Assembly (NCBI GenBank): GCA_016795205.1
Contig: JAEUHZ010000064.1
Coordinates: forward strand, 34,517 to 98,516
From: Planctomycetota bacterium
GTDB taxonomy: Bacteria; Planctomycetota; UBA1135; GCA-002686595
Reading direction: 5' to 3'
DNA: 64,000 nucleotides
Both the position numbers and the translations under genes were made by a program. Each line of letters begins with the position of its first letter. Positions within the stretch are counted from its first letter, which is position 1. Below the pieces are notes generated by a model. It saw only the letters and a program-made list of their open reading frames with translations. It did not search any database and was not told the DNA's origin. This document shows positions 7,734 to 17,153 of this stretch, one piece after another.

Positions 7734-10700
7734 TCAAGGCAGCTGCGCACGCGGGTAGAGCGGCCCCTCGGCCGAGAGCACCGCCGCGAGGAGCCGCTCT
7801 CCAGCGCGGCTCTGGCGCAGCCGCAGGAGCGGCGAGCGCACGCCTTGGTTCTGGCGCTCCAGGCGCTCGAGCAGGTCGCGCTCGATCGCGCGCGCCTCGT
7901 CGACGAGGCCGGCGGTCGCCAGCACCAGCGCGCGCGTGCCGAGGATCACGATGCGGTCGGCGAGTTCGGCGCCGTAGCGCCGCACGGACTCCTCGCCCGC
8001 CGCGCTCCAGGTCAGCGCCGCGGCGTGGTCCTTGCCCTGGAGCAGCGCCAGGCGCGCCCGCACGCCCGAAACCAGTCCCGTGATGCGGTTGAGTCCCAAC
8101 TCCTCGGCCAGCGCCGCCGCGCGCTCGAGCATCGCGGCTGCCGCGGGATCGTCGCGCTCCCAGAGCAGAATGCCCAGGAACGTGCGCGCCAGCGCTTGGC
8201 CGCGGCGGTCCTCGATCTCCACGGCGATGCGCAGCGCCTCGCGCAACTGCGCCTCGGCCTCGTCGAGGCGGTCGACGTCGAGGTGCAGCTGGCCCAGTCG
8301 CGCCAGGGCCTCGGCCTCCAGGCGACGCTCGCCGGCCTCGCGCGCCAGGCGCACGGCGCGCGCGGCGGACGCGATGGCGCGCGCCGGGTCGCCCGAGCTG
8401 CGGTAGATCCGCGCGCGCAGCAGGTGGGCGTTGCCGAAGATGCCCGGCCGCGCGTGCCGGTGATCGGCGCGCAGGACCTCGACGGCGCGGTTCACGTGCT
8501 CCATGGCCGACTCGACGCGGTCCTCGATCACGTCGACGACGCCCTGGGCGAGCTGCGCCAGCGCCTCCTGTGGCGGCGTCGCGGCATGGCGCGCGGCGCG
8601 CACGGCGTAGGTGCGCGCCTCGTCGAGCTCGCCGACGTGCGCCTGCACGAGCGCCAGGCGCCGCAGCGACTCGGACAGGCCGCGCTCGGCCTCGGCGCGC
8701 TCGAAGAGCTCGACGGCGTTCTTGAGCAAGCCCCGCGCCAGGCCGTACTGTCCCGTGCTCGTCGCGAAGCGCGCGTGGAGCAGATACACGCGACCCGCGG
8801 AGAGCGGATCGGCCGCGGGGTCGAACGCCGAGTCCGACAGCCGGTCCAGCGCCGCACGCTGGTCCTCGCGCATCCCCAGCCGGTCGGCGGCGTCGGCCAC
8901 GGCCTCGAGCAGCTCGATGCGCAGCCGCTCGCGCTCGTCGCCCGGCGGGCGGCGATCGAGCGCGGCCAAGCCCCAACGCGCGAGCGTCAGCACGCGCTGT
9001 GTCTGGCCGCTCTGGAGCAGGCGCGCCAGGAGGTCCGGGACGTCGCGCAGGAGCTCCTCGTCGAGCCCGGCCTTGTCGAGGTGGAACGCGCGCTGGAAAT
9101 CGTCTTCCAGGCTCTCCGCTCCCGTGCGCGCGAAGGCGTCGGCGGCGGCCTTGTGCAGCCGCACGCGCTGGTCGCGCGACAGCGCGCGGTAGACCGCCTC
9201 GCGCAGCGCGGGTCGCGCGAAGCGGTAGCGCGAGCCGGTCGGCGCCAGCCAGCCGGCGCGCACCAGGCGCGCCAGCAGGTCGTCGAGCTCCCCGCGCTTG
9301 GCATCGGGGAACGCGGCCAAGAGGAACGCGGTCTCGATACGCCCGCCGACCACGGCCAGCCGGCGCAGCCAGGCGCGCTCGTCCGTCGAGAGCTGCTTGT
9401 AGGAAGCGGCGATGGCAGCGCGCAGGGAGGTCGGCAGCGGGAGGTCGTCGGGGTCGATCGCGAGCAGCAGGCCGGTTCCGTCGACGTGCGGGAGCGCCGA
9501 GCCGCGCTGGATCAGCCCGCGCAAGATCTCGGCCAGCAGGCCGGGGTTGCCCCGGCTGCGCTGCTGGAGCACCTGCGCCAGTCGCAGCCGTGGCGCGGTG
9601 TGGTGGAACGTGCGCTCGACCAGCTCCTCGACGTCGCCTGCGGCGAGGGGCGCCAGGCGCAGCTCGAGCGGGGCGGCGCCCAGCGACGCCAGGCGCGCGC
9701 GCAGCGACTCGATCGCGGCGGGCGAGCGCGGCGTGGCGTCGTCGCGCTGGCCGATCAGGAACAGCGCGCGTCCTCCGCGCAGGAGCTCGGCCGCGCGCGC
9801 CAGGCACTCCAGCGTGCCCTCGCCCGACCACTGCGCGTCGTCGAGGTGCACGACGAGCGGCGAGCGCCGGGCGAGCGCCGCCAGCCACTCGCCCAGGGCC
9901 AGCGGCAAGGCGGCGCCGGACTCGCCCGCGCCCGAGGGATCGAGGGCCGCGACCAGCGTGTCCACGTAGCCGGGCGGAACGAGACCGGCGAGCTCCGCGC
10001 GCTCGCGCACGCCGGGGCTGGTGCCCGGCGCGAGGCGCAGCCAGCGCTCGAGCATGCGCAGGACCGGCTTGCACGGCCGGTCGACCTCCATGGCGCGCGA
10101 GCGCGCCGAGAGGAACAGCGGCGGTTCGAGGCCGGCGCGCGCGCGCGCGGCCCACTCGAGCACGAGCCGCGTCTTGCCCGATCCGGACGGACCGCGGATC
10201 CAGACGCAGCGTGGCCCGAGCGCGCTGTCGCGCCAGGCAGCGGACAGGGTCGCGAGCTCGGGCTCGCGCCCCGCGAGGGGCGTGGGGTGCGCCGCATCGG
10301 CTCCGCCCGGGCGCTGCGCGCTGGCGCCAGCCTCGACCTCGGCGCGCCACCACGTGCCGCCTTCCCCCGCGGTGAAGCGCACCGAGAGCTCCGCGGCCGA
10401 GGGCCGGCGTGCGGGATCGCGACGCAGCGCGTCCTCCAGCACGCGGTCGAGGAAGGGCGAGACCTGCGGCACGCGGCGCGAGGGCGGCGTGAAGCGCGCC
10501 GTCGCCATGGCGGCGATCAGGCGGTCGGCGTCGGGCGCGCGGAGCGCCGCGTGCGCGAGCTCGCCGCTGGAGCCGGACCGCTCCAGTTGGCCGTGCGGGA
10601 GCGGCCGCGCGTCGCGTGCCGCGTCGGAGGCGAAGGGGTGGACCCCGGTGGCGAGCTCGTAGAGCACGATCCCCAGCGCGAACACGTCGCTCTTCGTCGT

Positions 10701-11294
10701 GCCGGCCGAGCCCTGGGCGACTTCGGGGGCCACGTAGGGCAGGCTGCCGGCGCGCGCGGCGACCGTGGCAGCGCCGTCCAACTCGTCCAGGGCCCGCGCG
10801 AACCCCAGGTCGAGGAGCACCGCATTGCCGTCGGCGTCGAGGCGCACGTTCTCGGGTTTCACGTCGCCGTGCAGGAAGCCCGCGGCGTGCAGGGCCGCCA
10901 ACCCGCCGGAGAGCGCCTGCGCGACGCGCCGCACGAAGGGCTCGGGCGCCGCGCCCTCACGGGCCACGCGTGCGCGCAGCGTCTCGCCTTCCACGAGCGT
11001 CATGACCTGGAACCGGCCACGTTCGTCCGCGCCGGCGCCCAGGGCGCGCACGACGCCCGGATGACGCACGGCGGCGCCGGCGCGCGCCTCGGCCTCGAAG
11101 CGCGCGCGCGCCCGCGGGTCGCCCTCGAGGTGGCGGTGGAGGATCTTCACGGCCACCTCGGCACCCGCCGGCAGGTCCTCGCAGGGCGCGGTGAGCCGCG
11201 CGCGGAAGACCGTGCCCGTGGTGCCGGTGCCGAGCTCGCCGTCCAAGGCGAAGTGGGGCACAGGGCCCCGTGCGGTCGTCGCGCGATCACCCAC
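7734..11294 (-). CDS. Ser/Thr protein kinase fused to an AAA-type ATPase and TPR-like repeats
   Basis: This 1186-residue signalling protein has three parts. First, a kinase domain with a Gly loop GTGTTG (about 22-27), Lys50 in 'VAVKIL', the catalytic loop 'HGDVKPEN' (about 141; HGD instead of HRD) and 'LLDLGFA' (DLG instead of DFG). Second, a STAND-like ATPase with Walker A 'GPSGSGKT' (about 368) and Walker B 'VVHLDDAQW' (about 485), as in PknK and LuxR-type MalT regulators. Third, from about 700 to 1150, helical TPR-like repeats rich in Ala, Leu and Arg. No DNA-binding domain is visible. The GTG at 11294 is chosen because it starts just before the kinase Gly loop and a TACGGT hexamer lies 15 nt upstream (11314-11309). 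The gene is divergent from cysS. It is likely a stress or nutrient sensor kinase; its targets are unknown. Confidence 0.85.
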   Translation of the reverse strand: MGDRATTARGPVPHFALDGELGTGTTGTVFRARLTAPCEDLPAGAEVAVKILHRHLEGDPRARARFEAEARAGAAVRHPGVVRALGAGADERGRFQVMTLVEGETLRARVAREGAAPEPFVRRVAQALSGGLAALHAAGFLHGDVKPENVRLDADGNAVLLDLGFARALDELDGAATVAARAGSLPYVAPEVAQGSAGTTKSDVFALGIVLYELATGVHPFASDAARDARPLPHGQLERSGSSGELAHAALRAPDADRLIAAMATARFTPPSRRVPQVSPFLDRVLEDALRRDPARRPSAAELSVRFTAGEGGTWWRAEVEAGASAQRPGGADAAHPTPLAGREPELATLSAAWRDSALGPRCVWIRGPSGSGKTRLVLEWAARARAGLEPPLFLSARSRAMEVDRPCKPVLRMLERWLRLAPGTSPGVRERAELAGLVPPGYVDTLVAALDPSGAGESGAALPLALGEWLAALARRSPLVVHLDDAQWSGEGTLECLARAAELLRGGRALFLIGQRDDATPRSPAAIESLRARLASLGAAPLELRLAPLAAGDVEELVERTFHHTAPRLRLAQVLQQRSRGNPGLLAEILRGLIQRGSALPHVDGTGLLLAIDPDDLPLPTSLRAAIAASYKQLSTDERAWLRRLAVVGGRIETAFLLAAFPDAKRGELDDLLARLVRAGWLAPTGSRYRFARPALREAVYRALSRDQRVRLHKAAADAFARTGAESLEDDFQRAFHLDKAGLDEELLRDVPDLLARLLQSGQTQRVLTLARWGLAALDRRPPGDERERLRIELLEAVADAADRLGMREDQRAALDRLSDSAFDPAADPLSAGRVYLLHARFATSTGQYGLARGLLKNAVELFERAEAERGLSESLRRLALVQAHVGELDEARTYAVRAARHAATPPQEALAQLAQGVVDVIEDRVESAMEHVNRAVEVLRADHRHARPGIFGNAHLLRARIYRSSGDPARAIASAARAVRLAREAGERRLEAEALARLGQLHLDVDRLDEAEAQLREALRIAVEIEDRRGQALARTFLGILLWERDDPAAAAMLERAAALAEELGLNRITGLVSGVRARLALLQGKDHAAALTWSAAGEESVRRYGAELADRIVILGTRALVLATAGLVDEARAIERDLLERLERQNQGVRSPLLRLRQSRAGERLLAAVLSAEGPLYPRAQLP

Positions 11295-11426
11295 GGCGTT
11301 CGCAGCGTACCGTAGCACACGCTCCGCGCCCGCGAGAGGACGCCGTGAGCCGGCGCCCTGCGGCGCTGGACGCGCGCGCCCGCGGCGGCCAAGATCCGGG
11401 GCTCGACGCCCGCGAGACGGAGCCCC

Positions 11427-12874
<1,448 letters not shown>

Positions 12875-12878
<4 letters not shown>

Positions 12879-13129
12879 ACGCGGCCGGCCGCATCGCGTC
12901 GCTGCGGCTCGAACCGTTCGGGGGGCGCGGCGTCGCGACCGCCATGGCGCCCGAGCTCGCGGTGCTCGCGCGCGATTCGGACGCGGTCGACGCCGTCGTC
13001 GCGCACACGCCGCGCGTGGCCGGCGCGTCGACGCGCAGGCTGGAGCCCCTGGGCTTCGCACGGCGGGTCGAGGTCGGGCACGAGCCGGACGGGCCGATCC
13101 GGCGCCCCGAGCTCGGGTTCGGAGCCTGA
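12875..13129 (+). pseudogene. C-terminal half of a GNAT acetyltransferase (truncated)
   Basis: The 84 residues match only the second half of a RimJ-type GNAT domain. They carry the acetyl-CoA pyrophosphate loop region 'FGGRGVATAMAPEL' (normally 'RGRGYATEA..AL'), then 'VDAVVAHTPRVAGASTRRLEPLGF' (normally 'V.AHT.....S..VLEK.GF') and a short 'DGPIRRPEL' end. The N-terminal strands and helices that hold the substrate are missing, and the reading frame begins inside the last codons of cysS (GTGA overlap). This looks like the remnant of a deletion between cysS and a GNAT gene. It could still be translated by coupling to cysS. A functional mini-protein cannot be ruled out. Confidence 0.6.
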
Positions 13130-13135
13130 GCCTCC

Positions 13136-14608
13136 GTGGTGCCCTCGTCGCCGACGGTGCCCGACCCGCGCCGCTGGATCGGGCTGGGGGCGGCCCTCGT
13201 GGCGCCGTTCCTGGGCGTCGTCGACTTCTTCGTCCTGAACCTGGCCCTGCCCGCGATCGAGCGCGATCTCGGGGCCACCTACGCTCAGCTCGAGCTGGCG
13301 ATCGCTCTGTATGGGCTGGGGAACGCGGTCTTCGTCGTGACCGGCGGGCGGCTCGGCGATGCCTACGGTCGCCGTCGCGTGTTCCTGGCCGGGACGCTGG
13401 CGTTCCTGTGCGCCTCGGTGCTCGTGGCGCTGGCACCCAGCGCTTGGTTCCTGCTCGGAGCGCGCCTGCTGCAGGGCGTGGCCGCCGCGATCCTCTTCCC
13501 CCAGGTGCTGGCCCTGGTGACCGTGCTGTTCCCCGACCACGAGCGGCCACGGGCCTTCGCCTGGTTCGGGCTCACGGTGGCGACTGCCATGGTCGTGGGC
13601 GTCGTCCTGGGGGGCGTCCTGCTCCACCTGGACGTCGCCGGCCTGGGCTGGCGCGCGCTGTTCCTCCTGAATGTTCCGATCGGACTCGCGGGCTTCGAGG
13701 TCGCCCGGCGGACGCTCCACGAGGTGCGCTCCGGCGATCCGCTGCGGCTCGACTTCGCGGGCGTGGCGTTGGCGACGCTGGCGCTGGTGGCCGTGCTCGT
13801 GCCGCTCTCGATCGGCCACGAGCGCGGCTGGCCGCCCTGGTCCATCGCGCTCCTCTCCTCGTCGGCCCCGGCCCTGTGGGCCTTCCTGCGCGCCGAGCGC
13901 GCGACGAAGCGTCGCGGCGGGGACCCGCTCGTGGACCCCGCGCTCTTCCGGCTGGCGGGGTATCGCCGCGGGCTGCTCGTGATCGCCTCGTATTTCCTGG
14001 GCGCGGGCTCGCTGCTGCTCGTGCTCTCGATCTTCGAGGCCAGCGGCCTCGGCCGCGACCCGCTGCGCGCCGCGCTGTCCTTCGTGCCCCTGGGCTGCGC
14101 GACGTTCCTGGCGTCGTTCCTCGCGACCGGCGGCGCGGCGCGCCGGCCGGCCCTGTTCCTGCATGGCGGGCTCGCGTCGTTGGTCGCGGGCCTGGGGGTC
14201 ATCGTGCTCGCGCTGGCACTCTGCGACGGCCCCGCCGATGCGGGCTTCGGCTCGCCGCGTGACGTCGGGCTCGCCGCGGGCCTCGCGCTGTACGGCTTCG
14301 GGAACGGGGCCGTGTCGCCCGTGCTCTACTCCACGATCCTCGCCGGCGTGCCGGCGCGCAGCGCCGGGTCGGCGGCGGGCGTGCTGGCCACCGTGCAGCA
14401 GGTCGCGGCGGCGCTGGGCGTCGTGCTCATCGGGCTGGTCTTCGCCACGGCGCTGGGCAGGCGCAGCGGACCCGACGCCTACGCCCACGCGGCGGCCTGG
14501 GCGCTCTCCGTGAACGTCGCCTCGATGGTCGCCGCCGCGCTGCTCGCGCTGCGCCTGCCGCGCCGGGCGGCCTCGGGGCCGACGCTCGCACCCGCCGAGC
14601 CGGTCTGA
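13136..14608 (+). CDS. MFS drug-efflux transporter, 14-TM DHA2 type
   Basis: This 490-residue integral membrane protein has about 14 hydrophobic helices. The first helix carries 'VVDFFVLNLALPAI', the motif D1 region of the DHA2 (EmrB/QacA) family, and the loop after TM2 has the MFS motif A 'GGRLGDAYGRRRVF'. TM5 contains the Gly/Pro-rich antiporter motif region 'GVVLGGVLL'. Such proteins export drugs or metabolites using the proton gradient. The GTG start at 13136 is followed by a second GTG at 13139, so either may be used. It follows the half-GNAT gene by 6 bp and is convergent with the PilZ gene. The substrate is unknown. Confidence 0.9.
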   Translation: MVPSSPTVPDPRRWIGLGAALVAPFLGVVDFFVLNLALPAIERDLGATYAQLELAIALYGLGNAVFVVTGGRLGDAYGRRRVFLAGTLAFLCASVLVALAPSAWFLLGARLLQGVAAAILFPQVLALVTVLFPDHERPRAFAWFGLTVATAMVVGVVLGGVLLHLDVAGLGWRALFLLNVPIGLAGFEVARRTLHEVRSGDPLRLDFAGVALATLALVAVLVPLSIGHERGWPPWSIALLSSSAPALWAFLRAERATKRRGGDPLVDPALFRLAGYRRGLLVIASYFLGAGSLLLVLSIFEASGLGRDPLRAALSFVPLGCATFLASFLATGGAARRPALFLHGGLASLVAGLGVIVLALALCDGPADAGFGSPRDVGLAAGLALYGFGNGAVSPVLYSTILAGVPARSAGSAAGVLATVQQVAAALGVVLIGLVFATALGRRSGPDAYAHAAAWALSVNVASMVAAALLALRLPRRAASGPTLAPAEPV

Positions 14609-14623
14609 AGCCGGCCGTGGGCG

Positions 14624-15034
14624 TCAGAGCGTGCCGCCGCGCGCAGCGACGAACTCCTCGAGCGCGTGCCGGTCGTTCTCGCCCATGTCGTGCAGGAACA
14701 CGGCGATCTCCCAGTGGTCGATCGACTTCGCGATCTTCTCGCAGCGCACGACGGCGCCGTGGCCCTGGACGCGCGTGCGGCCGACCGGCGTCGCCAGGTC
14801 GAAGGCCACGCCCAGCACCGTCATCAGGGGCACGGGCCGGTCCAGGAAGAAGCACACGCCGGCCCGGGACACGTCGCGGATCCGGGCCTCGCTGGAGCCG
14901 GCCGGCCCCACGAGCGTGATCGGCATCTCCGCCAGGGCGCGGGCCCAGCGGCGTCGGTCCCGGCCGGGGTCCTTCGGGCCCTTCGAGGGCGGGAGCGATT
15001 CGGGGCGGCCGGGCAGCGCGGGCGTGGGGGGCAT
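14624..15034 (-). CDS. PilZ-domain protein (c-di-GMP effector candidate)
   Basis: This 136-residue protein is a single PilZ domain with a short Pro-rich N-terminus. The two nucleotide-contact motifs are present: the Arg cluster RRRWARA (about 27-33, RxxxR) and 'RDVSRAG' (about 53-59, D/NxSxxG). The strands 'VQGHGAVVRCEKI' and 'WEIAVFLHDM' complete the barrel. It is predicted to bind cyclic di-GMP in the cytoplasm and pass the signal to a partner protein. Upstream, a TAGGAT hexamer at 15063-15058 is a possible -10. The gene is convergent with the MFS gene (15-bp gap) and divergent from ssb. A degenerate GGDEF protein is the only other visible c-di-GMP-related gene. Confidence 0.85.
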   Translation of the reverse strand: MPPTPALPGRPESLPPSKGPKDPGRDRRRWARALAEMPITLVGPAGSSEARIRDVSRAGVCFFLDRPVPLMTVLGVAFDLATPVGRTRVQGHGAVVRCEKIAKSIDHWEIAVFLHDMGENDRHALEEFVAARGGTL

Positions 15035-15134
15035 GTGCGGGCGTTTCCTCGCATGCGATCCTACGCGATCGGCGCGCGTTCCAGGAGGCCCGCTCGGGCT
15101 CGTCGCGCTCGTTCCTGTGCGGCCCCCGCGTCGC

Positions 15135-15140
15135 TAGACT
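15135..15140 (+). promoter_or_regulatory. Possible -10 element (TAGACT) for ssb
   Basis: TAGACT stands out in GC-rich DNA 77 bp before the ssb start. The same hexamer lies upstream of tRNA-Leu. No good -35 is present; TTCCTG lies at the right distance but matches poorly. Confidence 0.35.
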
Positions 15141-15217
15141 GCGCGGACGCGCGCGGGCTCCGCGCGCTTCGACCACCCCGCCTCCCTACGCGGCCGCGCG
15201 CCGCCCGCACGATCTCC

Positions 15218-15697
15218 ATGGCGAGCTACAACAAGGTCATCTTGATGGGGAACCTCACCCGCGACCCCGAGGTGCGGTTCACCGCGAGCAACATGGCGAT
15301 CTGCAAGTTCGGGATGGCCGTGAACCGCCGGTACAAGGACGGCCAGACCGGCGAGTGGAAGGAAGAGCCGACGTTCGTGGACGTGACCATCTTCGGCGCA
15401 CGCGCCGAGCCGTTCGCCAAGTACCACAGCAAGGGCAAGCCCTGCTTCATCGAGGGCGAGCTGCGCCTCGACACGTGGGAGGACAAGAACGGCGGCGGCA
15501 AGCGCTCGAAGCTCTACGTCGTGGCGAACCAGTGGGAATTCGTGGGCGGCGGCCGCGGCGAGGGCGGCGGCGAGCGCGCGGGCGGCGCGGACCGCGGCGG
15601 CTACGGCGAACCCGGCGGTGGCGGCGCCCGCCCGGGTGGCGAGTCCTTCCCCGACCGCTCGGCCGAGTACCAGGCGGCGGACGACACGCCGTTCTGA
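15218..15697 (+). CDS. ssb: Single-stranded DNA-binding protein
   Basis: This 159-residue protein has an N-terminal OB fold (about 1-112) starting 'MASYNKVILMGNLTRDPEVR', a classic SSB opening. It continues with 'FGMAVNRRYKDGQTGEWKEEP' and 'CFIEGELRLDTWEDKNG'. A Gly/Arg-rich flexible linker follows, then the acidic tip DDTPF, which corresponds to the DDDIPF tail that recruits repair and replication partners. It forms tetramers on single-stranded DNA in replication and repair. The start is set by the conserved N-terminus. It precedes the molybdopterin synthase gene by 25 bp. Confidence 0.97.
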   Translation: MASYNKVILMGNLTRDPEVRFTASNMAICKFGMAVNRRYKDGQTGEWKEEPTFVDVTIFGARAEPFAKYHSKGKPCFIEGELRLDTWEDKNGGGKRSKLYVVANQWEFVGGGRGEGGGERAGGADRGGYGEPGGGGARPGGESFPDRSAEYQAADDTPF

Positions 15698-15722
15698 GCG
15701 CGCAGGCCGCGCCCCTCGCGCC

Positions 15723-16421
15723 GTGGACGTCTGCGTGCGACTGTTCGCCGGGCTGCGCGAGCGCGCCGGCACGGATCGCGTCGTCGTGACCGCCCTGCGC
15801 GAGGGTGCGACCGTGGGCGAGCTCAAGGCCGCGCTCGCTGCGCGCCATCCCGAGCTCGGCTCCCTGGTCCACGTGGCCGGAGTCGTGGGGACGGCCTACG
15901 CCCACGACCAGCGCGCGCTGGCGCCCGGCGAGGAGGTCGCGCTCCTGCCGCCCGTCTCCGGCGGCTCGGGCGCGGACGAGGACCGCGCGCTCGAGCTGGG
16001 TGTCTTCGAGCTCGCGCGCACAGCGCTCGACCCCGCCGTGCTCGAGGCGCGCGTGCGCCATCCCTCGTGCGGAGCGGTGCTGTGCTTCACCGGGACGACG
16101 CGCGCGGTGAACCAGGGCCGCGACGTGGCCCGGCTCGAGTACGAGGCCTTCGAGGCCATGACCGGCCCGGAGATGGAGCGCATCTTCGCGCGCTGCCGCG
16201 CCGAGGCCTTGGGCGGAGAGCGCGCGCGCCTGCTCGTCGTCCACCGCGTGGGCGTCGTGGAGGTCGGCGAGCCGTCCGTGGTGATCGCGGTCGCGAGCGC
16301 GCACCGCGCGGCGGCCTTCGCCGCCAGTCGCTTCCTGATCGACGCTCTCAAGCAGACGCTCCCGATCTGGAAGAAGGAGGTCTACGCCGACGGCCACACC
16401 TGGATCGGAGAGCGCTCGTGA
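15723..16421 (+). CDS. Molybdopterin synthase, MoaD-MoaE fusion
   Basis: Both molybdopterin synthase subunits are in one 232-residue chain. Residues 1-81 are MoaD, a ubiquitin-like sulfur carrier ending in 'LLPPVSGG' (Gly80-Gly81). Residues from about 88 on are MoaE, with 'GAVLCFTGTTRAVNQGRDV', 'LEYEAFEAMTGPEM' and the active-site Lys region 'PIWKKEVY'. The enzyme converts precursor Z (cPMP) to molybdopterin by adding two sulfurs from the MoaD C-terminal thiocarboxylate. In separate MoaD the Gly-Gly is the free C-terminus; here it runs on into SGADED, so cleavage after Gly81 would be needed, as reported for mycobacterial MoaX. The GTG start at 15723 opens the first MoaD strand directly. It overlaps the MBL gene by 4 bp (GTGA). 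A nearby rhodanese could supply sulfur, but that is speculative. Confidence 0.9.
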   Translation: MDVCVRLFAGLRERAGTDRVVVTALREGATVGELKAALAARHPELGSLVHVAGVVGTAYAHDQRALAPGEEVALLPPVSGGSGADEDRALELGVFELARTALDPAVLEARVRHPSCGAVLCFTGTTRAVNQGRDVARLEYEAFEAMTGPEMERIFARCRAEALGGERARLLVVHRVGVVEVGEPSVVIAVASAHRAAAFAASRFLIDALKQTLPIWKKEVYADGHTWIGERS

Positions 16422-17080
16422 CGGCAGGCCTGCGCGTCTTCGTCGTGCCGGTCACGGCCTTCCAGCAGAACTGCACGCTGCTCCTGGACGAGTCGACTGG
16501 CGAGGGCGCGGTGGTCGACCCGGGCGGCGAGATCGAGCGCATCCTGGCGGTGGCGGAGAAGCGCGGCGTCGCCATCCGTCAGGTGCTCCTGACGCATGCC
16601 CATTGCGACCACGCCGGCGCGACCGCCGAGCTCGCCGAGCGGCTGGGCGTGCCGATCGTGGGTCCGCACGAGGACGACCGCTTCTGGATCGAGGGCCTGC
16701 CGGAGCAAGCCGCTCTGTTCGGTCTCGAGCCGGCGCGCAGCTTCGAGCCCGACCGTTGGCTGCGCCAGGGCGATCGGGTGCGTGTCGGCTCGCTGGACCT
16801 CGAGGTGCGGCATTGTCCGGGGCACACGCCCGGGCACGTGGTCTTCGTGCACCGGCCTTCGAAGCTCGCGATCGTGGGGGACGTCCTGTTCCAGGGTTCG
16901 ATCGGCCGCACGGACTTCCCGCGCGGTGACCACGAGACGCTGATCGCCTCGATCCACCGCGAGCTCCTGTCGCTCCCGGACGACGTGCGCTTCGTGCCCG
17001 GCCACGGCCCGACCTCGACGATCGGCGCCGAACGCCGCACGAACCCGTTCCTGGTCGAGCCGCGGTCAGGCCGGGCGTGA
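16418..17080 (+). CDS. MBL-fold metallohydrolase (glyoxalase II-like)
   Basis: This 220-residue metallo-beta-lactamase-fold hydrolase has the dinuclear metal motif 'LLTHAHCDHAGA' (THxHxDH), 'HCPGHTPGHVVF', a bridging Asp in 'IVGDVLF' and the final His in 'FVPGHGPTS'. The pattern and length match the GloB-like group that hydrolyses thioesters such as S-lactoylglutathione, but many members have other substrates. The GTG start overlaps the stop of the MoaD-MoaE fusion by 4 bp, which indicates translational coupling. The link to cofactor biosynthesis may be one of transcription only. 'FQQNCTLL' near the N-terminus is also typical of this group. Confidence 0.88.
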   Translation: MTAGLRVFVVPVTAFQQNCTLLLDESTGEGAVVDPGGEIERILAVAEKRGVAIRQVLLTHAHCDHAGATAELAERLGVPIVGPHEDDRFWIEGLPEQAALFGLEPARSFEPDRWLRQGDRVRVGSLDLEVRHCPGHTPGHVVFVHRPSKLAIVGDVLFQGSIGRTDFPRGDHETLIASIHRELLSLPDDVRFVPGHGPTSTIGAERRTNPFLVEPRSGRA

Positions 17081-17153
17081 AGGTGAGGAGCGGGATCGCT
17101 ATCCTGCGCGGCCCTCGGCTGCGCGCGCGTGGCCCGAGGAGAGCCCAGGACCG

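Noticed and set aside
7845..11315. 1156-residue open frame on the plus strand opposite the kinase-ATPase-TPR gene
   Set aside because: It is a GC-rich antisense shadow: composition dominated by Arg, Ala, Gly and Gln, with no domain, while the minus-strand frame has clear kinase and ATPase motifs.
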